The translations under genes and the position numbers were made by a program. The notes beneath the pieces were generated by a model that was not told the DNA's origin, searched no databases, and worked only from the letters and a program-made list of their open reading frames with translations. A DNA stretch of 64,000 nucleotides from PNON01 sp964387025 (GTDB taxonomy: Bacteria; Chloroflexota; Anaerolineae; Anaerolineales; Anaerolineaceae): positions 657,689 through 721,688 of the forward strand of contig CAYLUZ010000001.1 of the NCBI GenBank assembly GCA_964387025.1. Reading direction: 5' to 3'. Shown here piece after piece: positions 25,020 to 32,707 of the stretch (position 1 is the stretch's first letter; each line of letters starts with the position of its first letter).

Positions 25020-27149
25020 TCATTTCCAGTAACTATCATCCATCCATAAGAACCGAAATCCCGGGAAAGTACTGACCGGTGAAAGGATATATCCTTTCAC
25101 ATAGGGTTTGACAAGGATATACGATATTGAATGGGTCAGGAAGATTGCCGGTGCATCATCCACGATGATCTGTTCGGCTTGTTGATACATACCAATCCTT
25201 TTAGAAACATCGGGTTCCACCCTGGCTTGTTCCAGAAGAGTATCGAGGGTGGGATTGCTATACTTCCCATAATTCATTTCTTTACCAGTATGGAACAAAA
25301 CATCGGCAAAATTTTCAGGATCGGGGTAATCAGCGCACCACCCACTGCTAATGATCTGTCCATGATTTCCTGATGCAATCTCATCCAGCATTTTTTCCGG
25401 TTCAAGGTTTTGAATTGTAATACTTACGCCGAGGTTCTGTTCCCACATTTGCGACAATGCCGCAACTTCAGCATTCAAATAACTGCCGTACCCGCCATCT
25501 GTATAGACGATCTCTGGGAGTCCTTCTGCTGATCCGTATTTGGATTCCTTCAATAACTGGCGTGCTTTTTCCGGGTTATATTCCAACCCTTTCAACTCGA
25601 GGTTGTATCCGGGTAAAGCAGGTGGGTAAATACCTTTAGCAGGTAAAGCCGCATTATTCAGGACAACTTCGATATACTTATTCCTGTCGAATGCCATTGA
25701 GAAAGCTTGCCGGACCTTTACATCATCAAATGGAGCCTGAGTGACATCAAATTGGACGAAAGAAGTGCACAAATCCACGCCAGACATTAATTCTTTATTC
25801 AAAGGATCACTCGGATCGGTGACCCGCTGGACATTGTAACTTCCGATTCCCGTGATATCAATTGCCCCAGTTTCGTACAACCGTATACCTTCACCGGTAT
25901 AAAGGGTGAAGACAATATTTGGAATGGATGGCTTTGTGCCATAGTAATCTTCAAAGCGCTGGTATACCTTTTTCTCCATCGAGTCCCAACGAACAAGGCG
26001 ATATGGTCCCGTTCCATTGGGTGTACGGTACCATGCTATTCCACTTTCCACATTCTGACGATCAACAACAAAGGCGGTGGGGTAGGTGAGTTTGAGCAAG
26101 AAATATGGTTTAGGCGCATCAATGGTAACCTGCAGGGTGTGCTCATCAACGACCTTCAAACCTGATATCGATTCTGCATTGCCTTCATGTTTTTCTTTTA
26201 TTCCGACGATGTCGCCCAAGTACGTCATCACAGTATCTGAACTGGTAGCGGGGTCGGCAGCTCGTTCCAATGAATAGACCACATCATCAGCAGTAACTGG
26301 TTTTCCGTTATGAAAAACTGCGTTTGGTTGTAAATGGAAGGTGTAAATTGTCCCATCGGAGTTGACATCCCATCCGGCAGCCAATTCGGGCATGATCTCC
26401 AGCTTATCATTGTAGGTAACCAAACCATTGAAGACCAGGTCGTCACCAGCACTATGGGTTGTGGCAGGGTCATTTTCGCGTGGATTTTTATTTTCTCCGC
26501 CTTCCAGGATCAATACCTCATTCCTGGGGTAACCCATCACAGTTGGAATTGATAGTTGGATCGAATCACGCATTTCGTTGAGGGTACTAGTCCAGGGCAA
26601 AAAATACTTAGGAAGCGAATAGAACATTAATACGACTGCATGGTCAAAGTTTTGAACAGTGATTAACCTGACTTCCAAAGAGTATTTACCTTCTGGATAA
26701 TAACCCTGGAATTGGCTATACCAGGCTTTGATCCCATTTGATAGGGAGATCTCTTTATCTGTAATATAAATGAGTTGTTCCAGCCCGCCTGTCTGAAGAT
26801 CGCGGTACCTTTCCCCAACTTCTTGTAAGTTATCACCTGCCTGCATATTGGCTGGATATAGATATCCGAAAATTTCTCCATTTCCAACCTCATATTCCTG
26901 GAAATTTCCACTATCAGGCGATGAGTTCGTAGCTTTTACTTTATTCGGAATTTTAATGCTGAAACCGGATTCTTCATTTACATATACGTCACTTGATTCA
27001 GATGAAGGCGCATAAACAGTGGCAGTTGGAAATGGCGGGTATGCAGGGGGAGTCGCTGTGGCAGCATTCACATTCTTTTGCAAGGGAATGATGGAGGCTA
27101 GAAGGAAAAGACCGATAAATACTAAGGGGAAGATTGTTACCTTTTTCAT
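25020..27149 (-). CDS. Family-5 (oligopeptide-type) ABC substrate-binding protein with extra N-terminal domain
   Basis: A 709-residue exported protein. It has a signal peptide (KK, hydrophobic core, AATA), then an unusual domain of about 170 residues ('SGFSIKIPNKVKATNSS' to 'LNEMRDSIQLS') that resembles a PsbP-like fold, then a complete SBP_bac_5 domain from about residue 205: 'LAAGWDVNSDGTIYTFHLQPN', 'VTADDVVYSLERAADP', 'VRQAFSMAFDRNKYIE', 'SSGWCADYPDPENFADVLF'. Ordinary members are 500-600 residues and lack the front domain. There is no lipobox Cys, so retention is unclear. The 3' neighbour upstream on the same strand is a peptidase-MA-like gene with a 4-base overlap. No permease or ATPase gene is adjacent; a fused permease is encoded 7 kb away. 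Confidence 0.87.
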   Translation of the reverse strand: MKKVTIFPLVFIGLFLLASIIPLQKNVNAATATPPAYPPFPTATVYAPSSESSDVYVNEESGFSIKIPNKVKATNSSPDSGNFQEYEVGNGEIFGYLYPANMQAGDNLQEVGERYRDLQTGGLEQLIYITDKEISLSNGIKAWYSQFQGYYPEGKYSLEVRLITVQNFDHAVVLMFYSLPKYFLPWTSTLNEMRDSIQLSIPTVMGYPRNEVLILEGGENKNPRENDPATTHSAGDDLVFNGLVTYNDKLEIMPELAAGWDVNSDGTIYTFHLQPNAVFHNGKPVTADDVVYSLERAADPATSSDTVMTYLGDIVGIKEKHEGNAESISGLKVVDEHTLQVTIDAPKPYFLLKLTYPTAFVVDRQNVESGIAWYRTPNGTGPYRLVRWDSMEKKVYQRFEDYYGTKPSIPNIVFTLYTGEGIRLYETGAIDITGIGSYNVQRVTDPSDPLNKELMSGVDLCTSFVQFDVTQAPFDDVKVRQAFSMAFDRNKYIEVVLNNAALPAKGIYPPALPGYNLELKGLEYNPEKARQLLKESKYGSAEGLPEIVYTDGGYGSYLNAEVAALSQMWEQNLGVSITIQNLEPEKMLDEIASGNHGQIISSGWCADYPDPENFADVLFHTGKEMNYGKYSNPTLDTLLEQARVEPDVSKRIGMYQQAEQIIVDDAPAIFLTHSISYILVKPYVKGYILSPVSTFPGFRFLWMDDSYWK

Positions 27150-28540
27150 TGCAAGCCTCCTTTCTGGTTTGTTCGTTTTCTATTTCTAGCGAGCAATATT
27201 GTTATTCCGGCGATCAATAATATTCCAAATACGCAAGTCCCGCCTATAATGACCATTAGAATCGATTTGACAGTACTGCTTTGCATGAAATTCTGAATTC
27301 CTGTTGTATCAGATGGTAGGGGTGTTTTATCAATAATGGTTGTTGGAAATGTTGGCCGAGGAGAAATTGTTGCTGCAGGCAGCATTCCCTCAATGGGAAT
27401 GATCGTAGGAATAATTGTGGGTGTGGCAGTGACCTGAACGGAGTTGACTTCAACAATGGGCAGACTCAACGAAGAACGCCATTCGTTTTCAAAACCGGCC
27501 AAATCGAACCCATAGGTAGATTTCAAAGATTCATTCAATTCCCCACCGGTCTTTAACAATTTTAAGAATCCAATTAATTTATCCTTGCCGTATTTTTCGA
27601 TCAAATAATTAACCATGTAATAGGATTGGCTATATGAAAGATCAGCCTGATTCGGGTCCTCCGAGAATCCACCGGAAAGGACTTTGAAAGAAAGGAGCGT
27701 ATTATCATTCTTGCTCTTTTCGAAATTGGTCACTCCGGATGATTCGGGACCTCCCTCACCATATACAGCAATACCCTCCACCATCCAAGTAGGCATGGCT
27801 CCCAGGCAGGAGAATGTAAAATCACCTACTAATACATGCGTTAATTCATGGGCTTCAGTTCGTTTTCCCCAATCGACATCTGCTGGTGCAATCCCAATGA
27901 TGACAATATTGTATTCAGGGTACGCCAGACCGCCTGTCCACCTTGGTTCATAGAGGACTGAGTCGCGCATATCCTGGTTTTCGCCATAGATGTAAAGGTC
28001 AATTGGCTGATCAGTTGTTATTCCGGTATCCGCACTTAGCCTATCCAAAGCGGTAACAGCGGCGTCTTTCAAGGTATTCCCGAAGGATTTATTCCCCATA
28101 TAATAATGGATCCGAATCATGCCATCGCTTATTTCCTGCCAAGAATGGATTTTGTCCAGCCAGATGATTTCCTTTTTATCGGTCAGGAGCGTATTCCCGG
28201 ATTTATCTTTGATTTCCCATTGCCACCAGATCGTTGCTCCGGGGGGTTCGCCACCGCTTTGACGCATGTCCCATTCCCACTCTGCAAATACGTCTTTAGC
28301 ACTATCAAATTCAGGGAATGCAAAGGCAGTCACTTTTCCACAGGTATCCTGTGTGGTTCCATAGTGTAACCTTATCAGGGTGATCTCAGAATCAGATTTC
28401 GCGTAGATTTTGAAGGTAATATTATTAGGAAATGTCATTTCTGCAGCATTAGCGCTTACAGAGATGTTTCCTCCCTGAGCTGACACTCTTTGTGGCAAAA
28501 GGATAAGGATGAAGATGAGTATTAATCCGATACGTTTCAT
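27146..28540 (-). CDS. Secreted peptidase-MA-like metallohydrolase with C-terminal membrane anchor
   Basis: A 464-residue protein. A signal peptide (VSAQG cleavage region) is followed by a beta-rich N-terminal domain (about 25-125) with a Cys, and then a gluzincin catalytic core: HELTH in 'TEAHELTHVLVGD', with the downstream Glu in 'WMVEGIAVYGEGG', as in the peptidase MA/M61-M1-like families. A Thr/Pro linker leads to a single transmembrane helix near residues 425-450 (MVIIGGTCVFGILLIAGITI) and a basic tail, giving an outside catalytic domain anchored in the membrane. It overlaps the following binding-protein gene by 4 bases, so peptide cleavage and capture may be linked; that is inference. 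Confidence 0.8.
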   Translation of the reverse strand: MKRIGLILIFILILLPQRVSAQGGNISVSANAAEMTFPNNITFKIYAKSDSEITLIRLHYGTTQDTCGKVTAFAFPEFDSAKDVFAEWEWDMRQSGGEPPGATIWWQWEIKDKSGNTLLTDKKEIIWLDKIHSWQEISDGMIRIHYYMGNKSFGNTLKDAAVTALDRLSADTGITTDQPIDLYIYGENQDMRDSVLYEPRWTGGLAYPEYNIVIIGIAPADVDWGKRTEAHELTHVLVGDFTFSCLGAMPTWMVEGIAVYGEGGPESSGVTNFEKSKNDNTLLSFKVLSGGFSEDPNQADLSYSQSYYMVNYLIEKYGKDKLIGFLKLLKTGGELNESLKSTYGFDLAGFENEWRSSLSLPIVEVNSVQVTATPTIIPTIIPIEGMLPAATISPRPTFPTTIIDKTPLPSDTTGIQNFMQSSTVKSILMVIIGGTCVFGILLIAGITILLARNRKRTNQKGGLQ

Positions 28541-28630
28541 GATGTTCCCCTTTATATTAGGATTGATGGATTATACGGCTAATTATCTAAATTATTGTCT
28601 ATTAAATCAAGCGCTGGTGGGATAACTTCA

Positions 28631-29575
28631 TCAACCTAAAAGCTGTTCAACCTTAATGACCCCTTCAGCAATACTATCTCCCAAGTATTCCCCCGGTACT
28701 TTGTTTTTGAGGTCAGGTTTTAACATGAAGGCTTGACCTCCATAACCGAATATCGGCTTGGGTCGCACCCTGCTTAGTTTTTCCTGGACATGTGTTAATC
28801 TTAAAGCATTTTCTTCCACTGTGGCACTTATGCAGAGCATGGCAGGTTTTTCCTGACGAGCATAATCAATCAGATCTTCAATCGGAAGATCCGGTCCCAG
28901 GTATTCGACCCTGTAACCGGTATGGCGTAGAAGAACAGACATCATCAAAATGGCGATCTCATGTGTCTCTTCGGGTGCGCAGGTCATTAATATCAGCGGG
29001 GCTCCACGTCTATTGGGATATGCCTGCAGTAAATTGAGCAGTTTACCTTCGAGGATACGGCTGGCGAAATGTTCGTCTGTGATGCGCATCTCTCCCCGGT
29101 GCCAGGCATCGCCAATTTTCACCAGGGCAGCGCCGATGACATCCATGCAAACAGTTGTCAGGTCATACATGGTATTCGATTGTTTTAACAACTCAGTGGC
29201 TGTCGTTTCATCATGTTTGAAGAGTGCTCGAAATAGCTGGTCAGCCAGTTTTTCTGGAGGAACAGGTTGGTAGCTGCGGGTACGTGGTGCAATAGCAGGT
29301 AGTACTTCAGGGAATTCACCCCGATTAATAATATTATTTAAGTCCCGGACAACACTTGAAATGGATATACCCTGGTCAACCTGGCTTTTCACCCAGCGTA
29401 AGGTGGCCACATCCCGGTCTGAATATAAGCGATACCGATTTTCTGAACGTTGTGGATTAAGGAGGCTGTAACGATTTTCCCATGCTCGTATGGTGACCGC
29501 ACGTATGCCTGTTTGAGTGGTCACTGTTTTAATCGTGTATCGTGCGTCAGACGAGAGTTCAATTAATGTTGTCAT
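28631..29575 (-). CDS. MerR-type regulator with B12-binding photoreceptor domain (CarH/LitR-like), copy 1
   Basis: A 314-residue regulator. The N-terminal MerR HTH has 'IRAVTIRAWENRYSLLNPQR' and 'YRLYSDRDVATLRWVKSQVDQG'. A helical bundle follows with the AdoCbl-sensing W-x9-EH motif (W in 'IGDAWHRGE', EH in 'TDEHFASR'), then a cobalamin-binding Rossmann domain with 'EETHEIAILMM' holding the lower axial His. The usual last residue of E/DxHxxG is Ala, a small departure. In CarH, AdoCbl tetramerises the repressor on DNA in the dark and light releases it. I use ATG 29575, which follows AGAGGTG, rather than one seven codons upstream. No carotenoid gene is adjacent, so the target is unknown. Confidence 0.88.
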   Translation of the reverse strand: MTTLIELSSDARYTIKTVTTQTGIRAVTIRAWENRYSLLNPQRSENRYRLYSDRDVATLRWVKSQVDQGISISSVVRDLNNIINRGEFPEVLPAIAPRTRSYQPVPPEKLADQLFRALFKHDETTATELLKQSNTMYDLTTVCMDVIGAALVKIGDAWHRGEMRITDEHFASRILEGKLLNLLQAYPNRRGAPLILMTCAPEETHEIAILMMSVLLRHTGYRVEYLGPDLPIEDLIDYARQEKPAMLCISATVEENALRLTHVQEKLSRVRPKPIFGYGGQAFMLKPDLKNKVPGEYLGDSIAEGVIKVEQLLG

Positions 29576-29594
29576 AATAGCACCTCTAACAAAC

Positions 29595-29600
29595 ATTATA
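29595..29600 (-). promoter_or_regulatory. Possible -10 element of the copy-1 MerR/B12 gene
   Basis: TATAAT on the minus strand, 20 bases before the chosen start. The best -35 candidate (TTAAAG on the minus strand at 29625-29620) is 19 bases away, a spacing typical of MerR-controlled promoters, but the hexamer is poor. Confidence 0.3.
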
Positions 29601-29986
29601 CAATAGAAATTTATAATACCTTTAATTCTAATAAAAATATAATACTGGACGAATATCAGGAATAGTATTTATGATTCTGGTTAGAAAACGGTAGAAGCCA
29701 ACCAGGAATGTTTCCAAAGATTAATAATACATCCGAAAATGGATAGATCACCTATGATGCTTCCGAAGATATTACGTGATTTGTCATTTATTGTAAACTT
29801 ACATACACAATCATTGAGTTTGTTCTCAATTATTGAGCCAATCACTGCTCAAAACAGTTTTCTCCAGAATTCTGGATTCTGAAAATATACTTGCAAGTCA
29901 GAAATCTTATATTGATGTTTTTTATCCTATGCGATAATGGTTATCTGTGGACAAAACCTTCTATTATTCTTTTTTAGGTGATGGAT
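29597..29986. other. Intergenic region of about 390 bases
   Basis: A divergent spacer between the MerR/B12 gene and the P-loop protein gene; AT-rich, with no convincing ORF. It holds an alternating series ATTGAG (29813-29818), CTCAAT (29825-29830), ATTGAG (29832-29837), a short palindrome CCAGAATTCTGG near 29873-29884, and an extended -10-like TGCGATAAT at 29930-29938. These could be regulator sites, possibly for the adjacent MerR-type protein, but none matches an operator I know. Confidence 0.4.
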
Positions 29987-30715
29987 ATGACTGATCATTT
30001 TGAGATTTTGGTATTGCTGGCGCGTCCTGCAGCCGGTAAAAGCGAGGTGATACATTACCTCAAATCGCTCCCGGCGGAAGAGAGATTGGAAAGGTTCCAT
30101 ATTGGGAATCTGCTGGAACTGGATGATTTCCCCATGTTGTGGACCTGGTTTGAAGAAGACGATCTCCTGCAGCGAATGGGGCATCCACGTTTACACACAA
30201 ACAAGGATGGTTTCTTTATCGCACCTTACCTGTGGAATTTGCTCATCCAGCGGATCGGATTGGATTACCATAAAATGCTGCGGGACCAACCGAATCTTCA
30301 TAGGCAGCACACCTTGCTGGTTGAATTCTCGAGAGGAAAGGAACATGGCGGTTATGCAGAAGCATTCAAACACATCCCGGCAGATATGGCTGGCAGAATG
30401 TCCATTCTCTTCCTCCAGGTAAGCTGGGAAGAATCCCTTCGCAAGAACCGTAAACGATTCAATCCGGCAAAACCTGACAGCATTCTTGAACATGGTTTAT
30501 CCGACAATAAGATGGTGCGGTTATACAAGGAGAATGATTGGGAGGAAGTAACAGCTGGATCAACTGAAAACATAAACATTCAGTGTAACCGGGTGCCTTA
30601 TGTGAACATGCAAAATGAAGACGATGTCACGACGGCCGGTGGAGAGATTCTTGGTAAACGATTGGAAGAGACGTTGAATCAATTATGGCACATAGCTTGC
30701 AAGGTAAATCGGTAG
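29987..30715 (+). CDS. P-loop NTPase-like protein of unknown function
   Basis: A predicted 242-residue soluble protein. The N-terminus is beta-strand/P-loop-like: 'EILVLLARPAAGKSE', with AAGKS at the usual Walker A Lys-Ser although the first Gly is replaced. A helical region follows with 'DLLQRMGHPRLHTNKDGFF' and then a charged C-terminal half ('RKNRKRFNPAKPDSILEHGL'). This could be a kinase-like or uridine-kinase-like fold, but I cannot name a family. Starts at 29978 (GTG), 29981 and 29987 are in frame; AGGTG at 29976-29980 is correctly spaced only for 29987. It is followed 58 bases later by another unrecognised gene on the same strand. Confidence 0.6.
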   Translation: MTDHFEILVLLARPAAGKSEVIHYLKSLPAEERLERFHIGNLLELDDFPMLWTWFEEDDLLQRMGHPRLHTNKDGFFIAPYLWNLLIQRIGLDYHKMLRDQPNLHRQHTLLVEFSRGKEHGGYAEAFKHIPADMAGRMSILFLQVSWEESLRKNRKRFNPAKPDSILEHGLSDNKMVRLYKENDWEEVTAGSTENINIQCNRVPYVNMQNEDDVTTAGGEILGKRLEETLNQLWHIACKVNR

Positions 30716-30773
30716 CATATTTATTAGCTGTTTATATAACTTGTATTTAAGCTATGGATGAAGGTTTGTCCTT

Positions 30774-31418
30774 ATGATTATGATGAATACTCTCCCAATT
30801 GTTCCTGACTTGAAATGGGTCTCGCGTGAAGACAGTAAATTTAAACTACGGTACCTGGACGTACGCAGTTTTACTACGACAATGATTTCCACAACCGCGG
30901 ACCAAAAATTATCTAACAAGTTTGTTGACCTCCGTAAATCAAATGGAGATCATATTAAAGATACTACCCCTGATCAACCTGTTCATGTTGACTGTCAGTT
31001 GATGTATCCTCACCAGGGGCAAACCCGGGATGGAGCTTTATACCTTGCACGTGAAATGGAAGATAAGTGGGATGTCTACCTTTTCGATGGAATGATTTAT
31101 TTTTCGCGCAGTTGGTCGGGAGTGCTTGTGTATAAAGCAGCCATTGCTTTCATGGATACACAGGCAATCATTTCAAACATTGATGCAATTCGGCAAACCA
31201 CTATCGGTGGCTCATGGGTGACAATTTGCGCTGTGGATTTCCTGGTAAAAAGCCACTTATACCGGCGGGAGGCACCGCATATTTTACCGCCGTCGATACC
31301 TAATGATGATATGGGAATAGCGGCGTATTCCTTCCAGGAGTATGGGCGTTGGGCTTCATTTGCCACATACGATGATACTACCCGTGTACGTATTGAAGAT
31401 TGTCCTCGGCGAGGGTGA
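30774..31418 (+). CDS. Protein of unknown function
   Basis: Not recognised. 214 residues, soluble, with no signal peptide or membrane helix. It is mixed alpha/beta with a Trp/Tyr-rich centre ('KWDVYLFDGMIYFSRSWSG') and a C-terminal segment 'IAAYSFQEYGRWASFATYDD'. Several in-frame ATGs lie within the first four codons. It has the same orientation as the P-loop protein upstream and is possibly cotranscribed. It ends at a hairpin shared with the convergent lipA. Confidence 0.55.
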   Translation: MIMMNTLPIVPDLKWVSREDSKFKLRYLDVRSFTTTMISTTADQKLSNKFVDLRKSNGDHIKDTTPDQPVHVDCQLMYPHQGQTRDGALYLAREMEDKWDVYLFDGMIYFSRSWSGVLVYKAAIAFMDTQAIISNIDAIRQTTIGGSWVTICAVDFLVKSHLYRREAPHILPPSIPNDDMGIAAYSFQEYGRWASFATYDDTTRVRIEDCPRRG

Positions 31419-31439
31419 TAAACTCATTTTATTAATAAT

Positions 31440-31473
31440 ATACAACCCGCCCAATTTTATGACCGGGTTGTAT
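31440..31473. terminator. Hairpin between convergent genes (unknown protein and lipA)
   Basis: ATACAACCCG (31440-31449) pairs perfectly with CGGGTTGTAT (31464-31473), 14-base loop. It lies midway between two converging stop codons, so it may end transcription from both sides; U-runs are modest. Confidence 0.55.
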
Positions 31474-31487
31474 GCTTAATAATTGGA

Positions 31488-32426
31488 TCAAGCTGATTGA
31501 TACAATTCGTGATGTACTTTACTTAACGCTCGTACTTGATCTGCTGCATGGTACGAGGACCTGACAAGGGGAGCACTTTCCACCCACTTGAAACCAATCG
31601 ACAAGCCATACTGCTTCAGTTCTTCAAACTCTTCCATGGTGTAATATTTGCGAATTGGCAGGTGCTGCTTGCTGGGTTGAAGGTATTGGCCGATGGTCAG
31701 AATATCCACACCCCAAGAACGTAAGTCTTCCATTACTTCTTTGACTTCTGTGATCTCTTCACCCAACCCAACCATCACCCCACTTTTGGTAAGGACATCG
31801 GGATTGAGGATTTTTGCATTGATGAGAACAGACCTGGACCAATTGTAATGGTCTTGTGGCTGTACAAGTTTGAATAGCCGGGGAACAGTCTCGATATTGT
31901 GATTTAGTATTTCGGGTCGCGACCGCATCACTATGGTCAACGCCTCAAGGTTTGCTTTGAAATCCGGTATCAGCACTTCCACTGAACAACCGGGCAACAA
32001 CTGGCGAATTCGATGAATGACCATTGCAAAAATAGGCGCACCGCCATCCTGGCGTTCATCACGGTTTACGCTGGTGATGACAGCGTGCTTAAGATTCATA
32101 GCTTTTACGGCTTGAGCAACACGCTCCGGTTCCAGCCAATCCAGGATTTCCGGTTTTCCATGTTTCACGTCGCAAAAACCACATGCACGTGTACATGTGT
32201 CGCCCAGCATTAAAAAAGTGGCTGTTCCACTGCCCCAACACTCACCCATATTTGGGCAGCCGGCTTCCTCACAAACTGTATGCAGTGACTTCTGCCGCAT
32301 CAACTGGTCTAACCACTCAGAGGTCTGACCAGAAGGTGCTCGAACTTTTATCCACGGTGGTCTGCGGAGTGGTGTTGTATCAATGATCTCAGGATTTACC
32401 CGGTCGCGTGTAGGCGATTTTTGCAT
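31488..32426 (-). CDS. lipA: Lipoyl synthase
   Basis: A 312-residue radical-SAM enzyme that inserts two sulfurs into octanoyl-lysyl domains. It has the auxiliary cluster motif C-x4-C-x5-C in 'CEEAGCPNMGEC', the radical-SAM motif C-x3-C-x2-C in 'CTRACGFCDV', and the C-terminal Arg-Ser-Ser-Tyr motif in 'APLVRSSYHA', which binds the auxiliary cluster. The length is typical. The probable client in this window is the E2 subunit of the 2-oxoacid dehydrogenase encoded at 49953-51257. No lipB is adjacent. The upstream region carries a 36-base perfect palindrome. Confidence 0.97.
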   Translation of the reverse strand: MQKSPTRDRVNPEIIDTTPLRRPPWIKVRAPSGQTSEWLDQLMRQKSLHTVCEEAGCPNMGECWGSGTATFLMLGDTCTRACGFCDVKHGKPEILDWLEPERVAQAVKAMNLKHAVITSVNRDERQDGGAPIFAMVIHRIRQLLPGCSVEVLIPDFKANLEALTIVMRSRPEILNHNIETVPRLFKLVQPQDHYNWSRSVLINAKILNPDVLTKSGVMVGLGEEITEVKEVMEDLRSWGVDILTIGQYLQPSKQHLPIRKYYTMEEFEELKQYGLSIGFKWVESAPLVRSSYHAADQVRALSKVHHELYQSA

Positions 32427-32513
32427 ATCAGGATTATAACATGCACCATCGTAGGGTCATAAATGTGTAGAAGGAATTTGAAATATTTGACAATTTTCGG
32501 CAGAACTGAGTGC

Positions 32514-32549
32514 AATAATGCGCTATTGTCTAGACAATAGCGCATTATT
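32514..32549. repeat. Perfect 36-bp palindrome with no loop
   Basis: AATAATGCGCTATTGTCT is followed immediately by its exact reverse complement, centred on CTAG. It lies between the stop of the NfeD-type gene and the start of lipA (both minus strand), 88 bases upstream of the lipA ATG. With no loop and no T-run it is a poor terminator; a dimeric regulator site or a cruciform/recombination relic is more likely. Confidence 0.9.
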
Positions 32550-32707
32550 CTGAGCACAAATCAGTTAAAACCGCATGTAAACTGCTCGTTGGGTCAAGTT
32601 GCTAATACTTTTTTAATCCAACATTCTTGATTAATTGATAACCATTTACGAATTTTTAATAAAACTCAATTCAAATTCATAAGGAAAAAGAAATTTACTA
32701 GTTGAAC

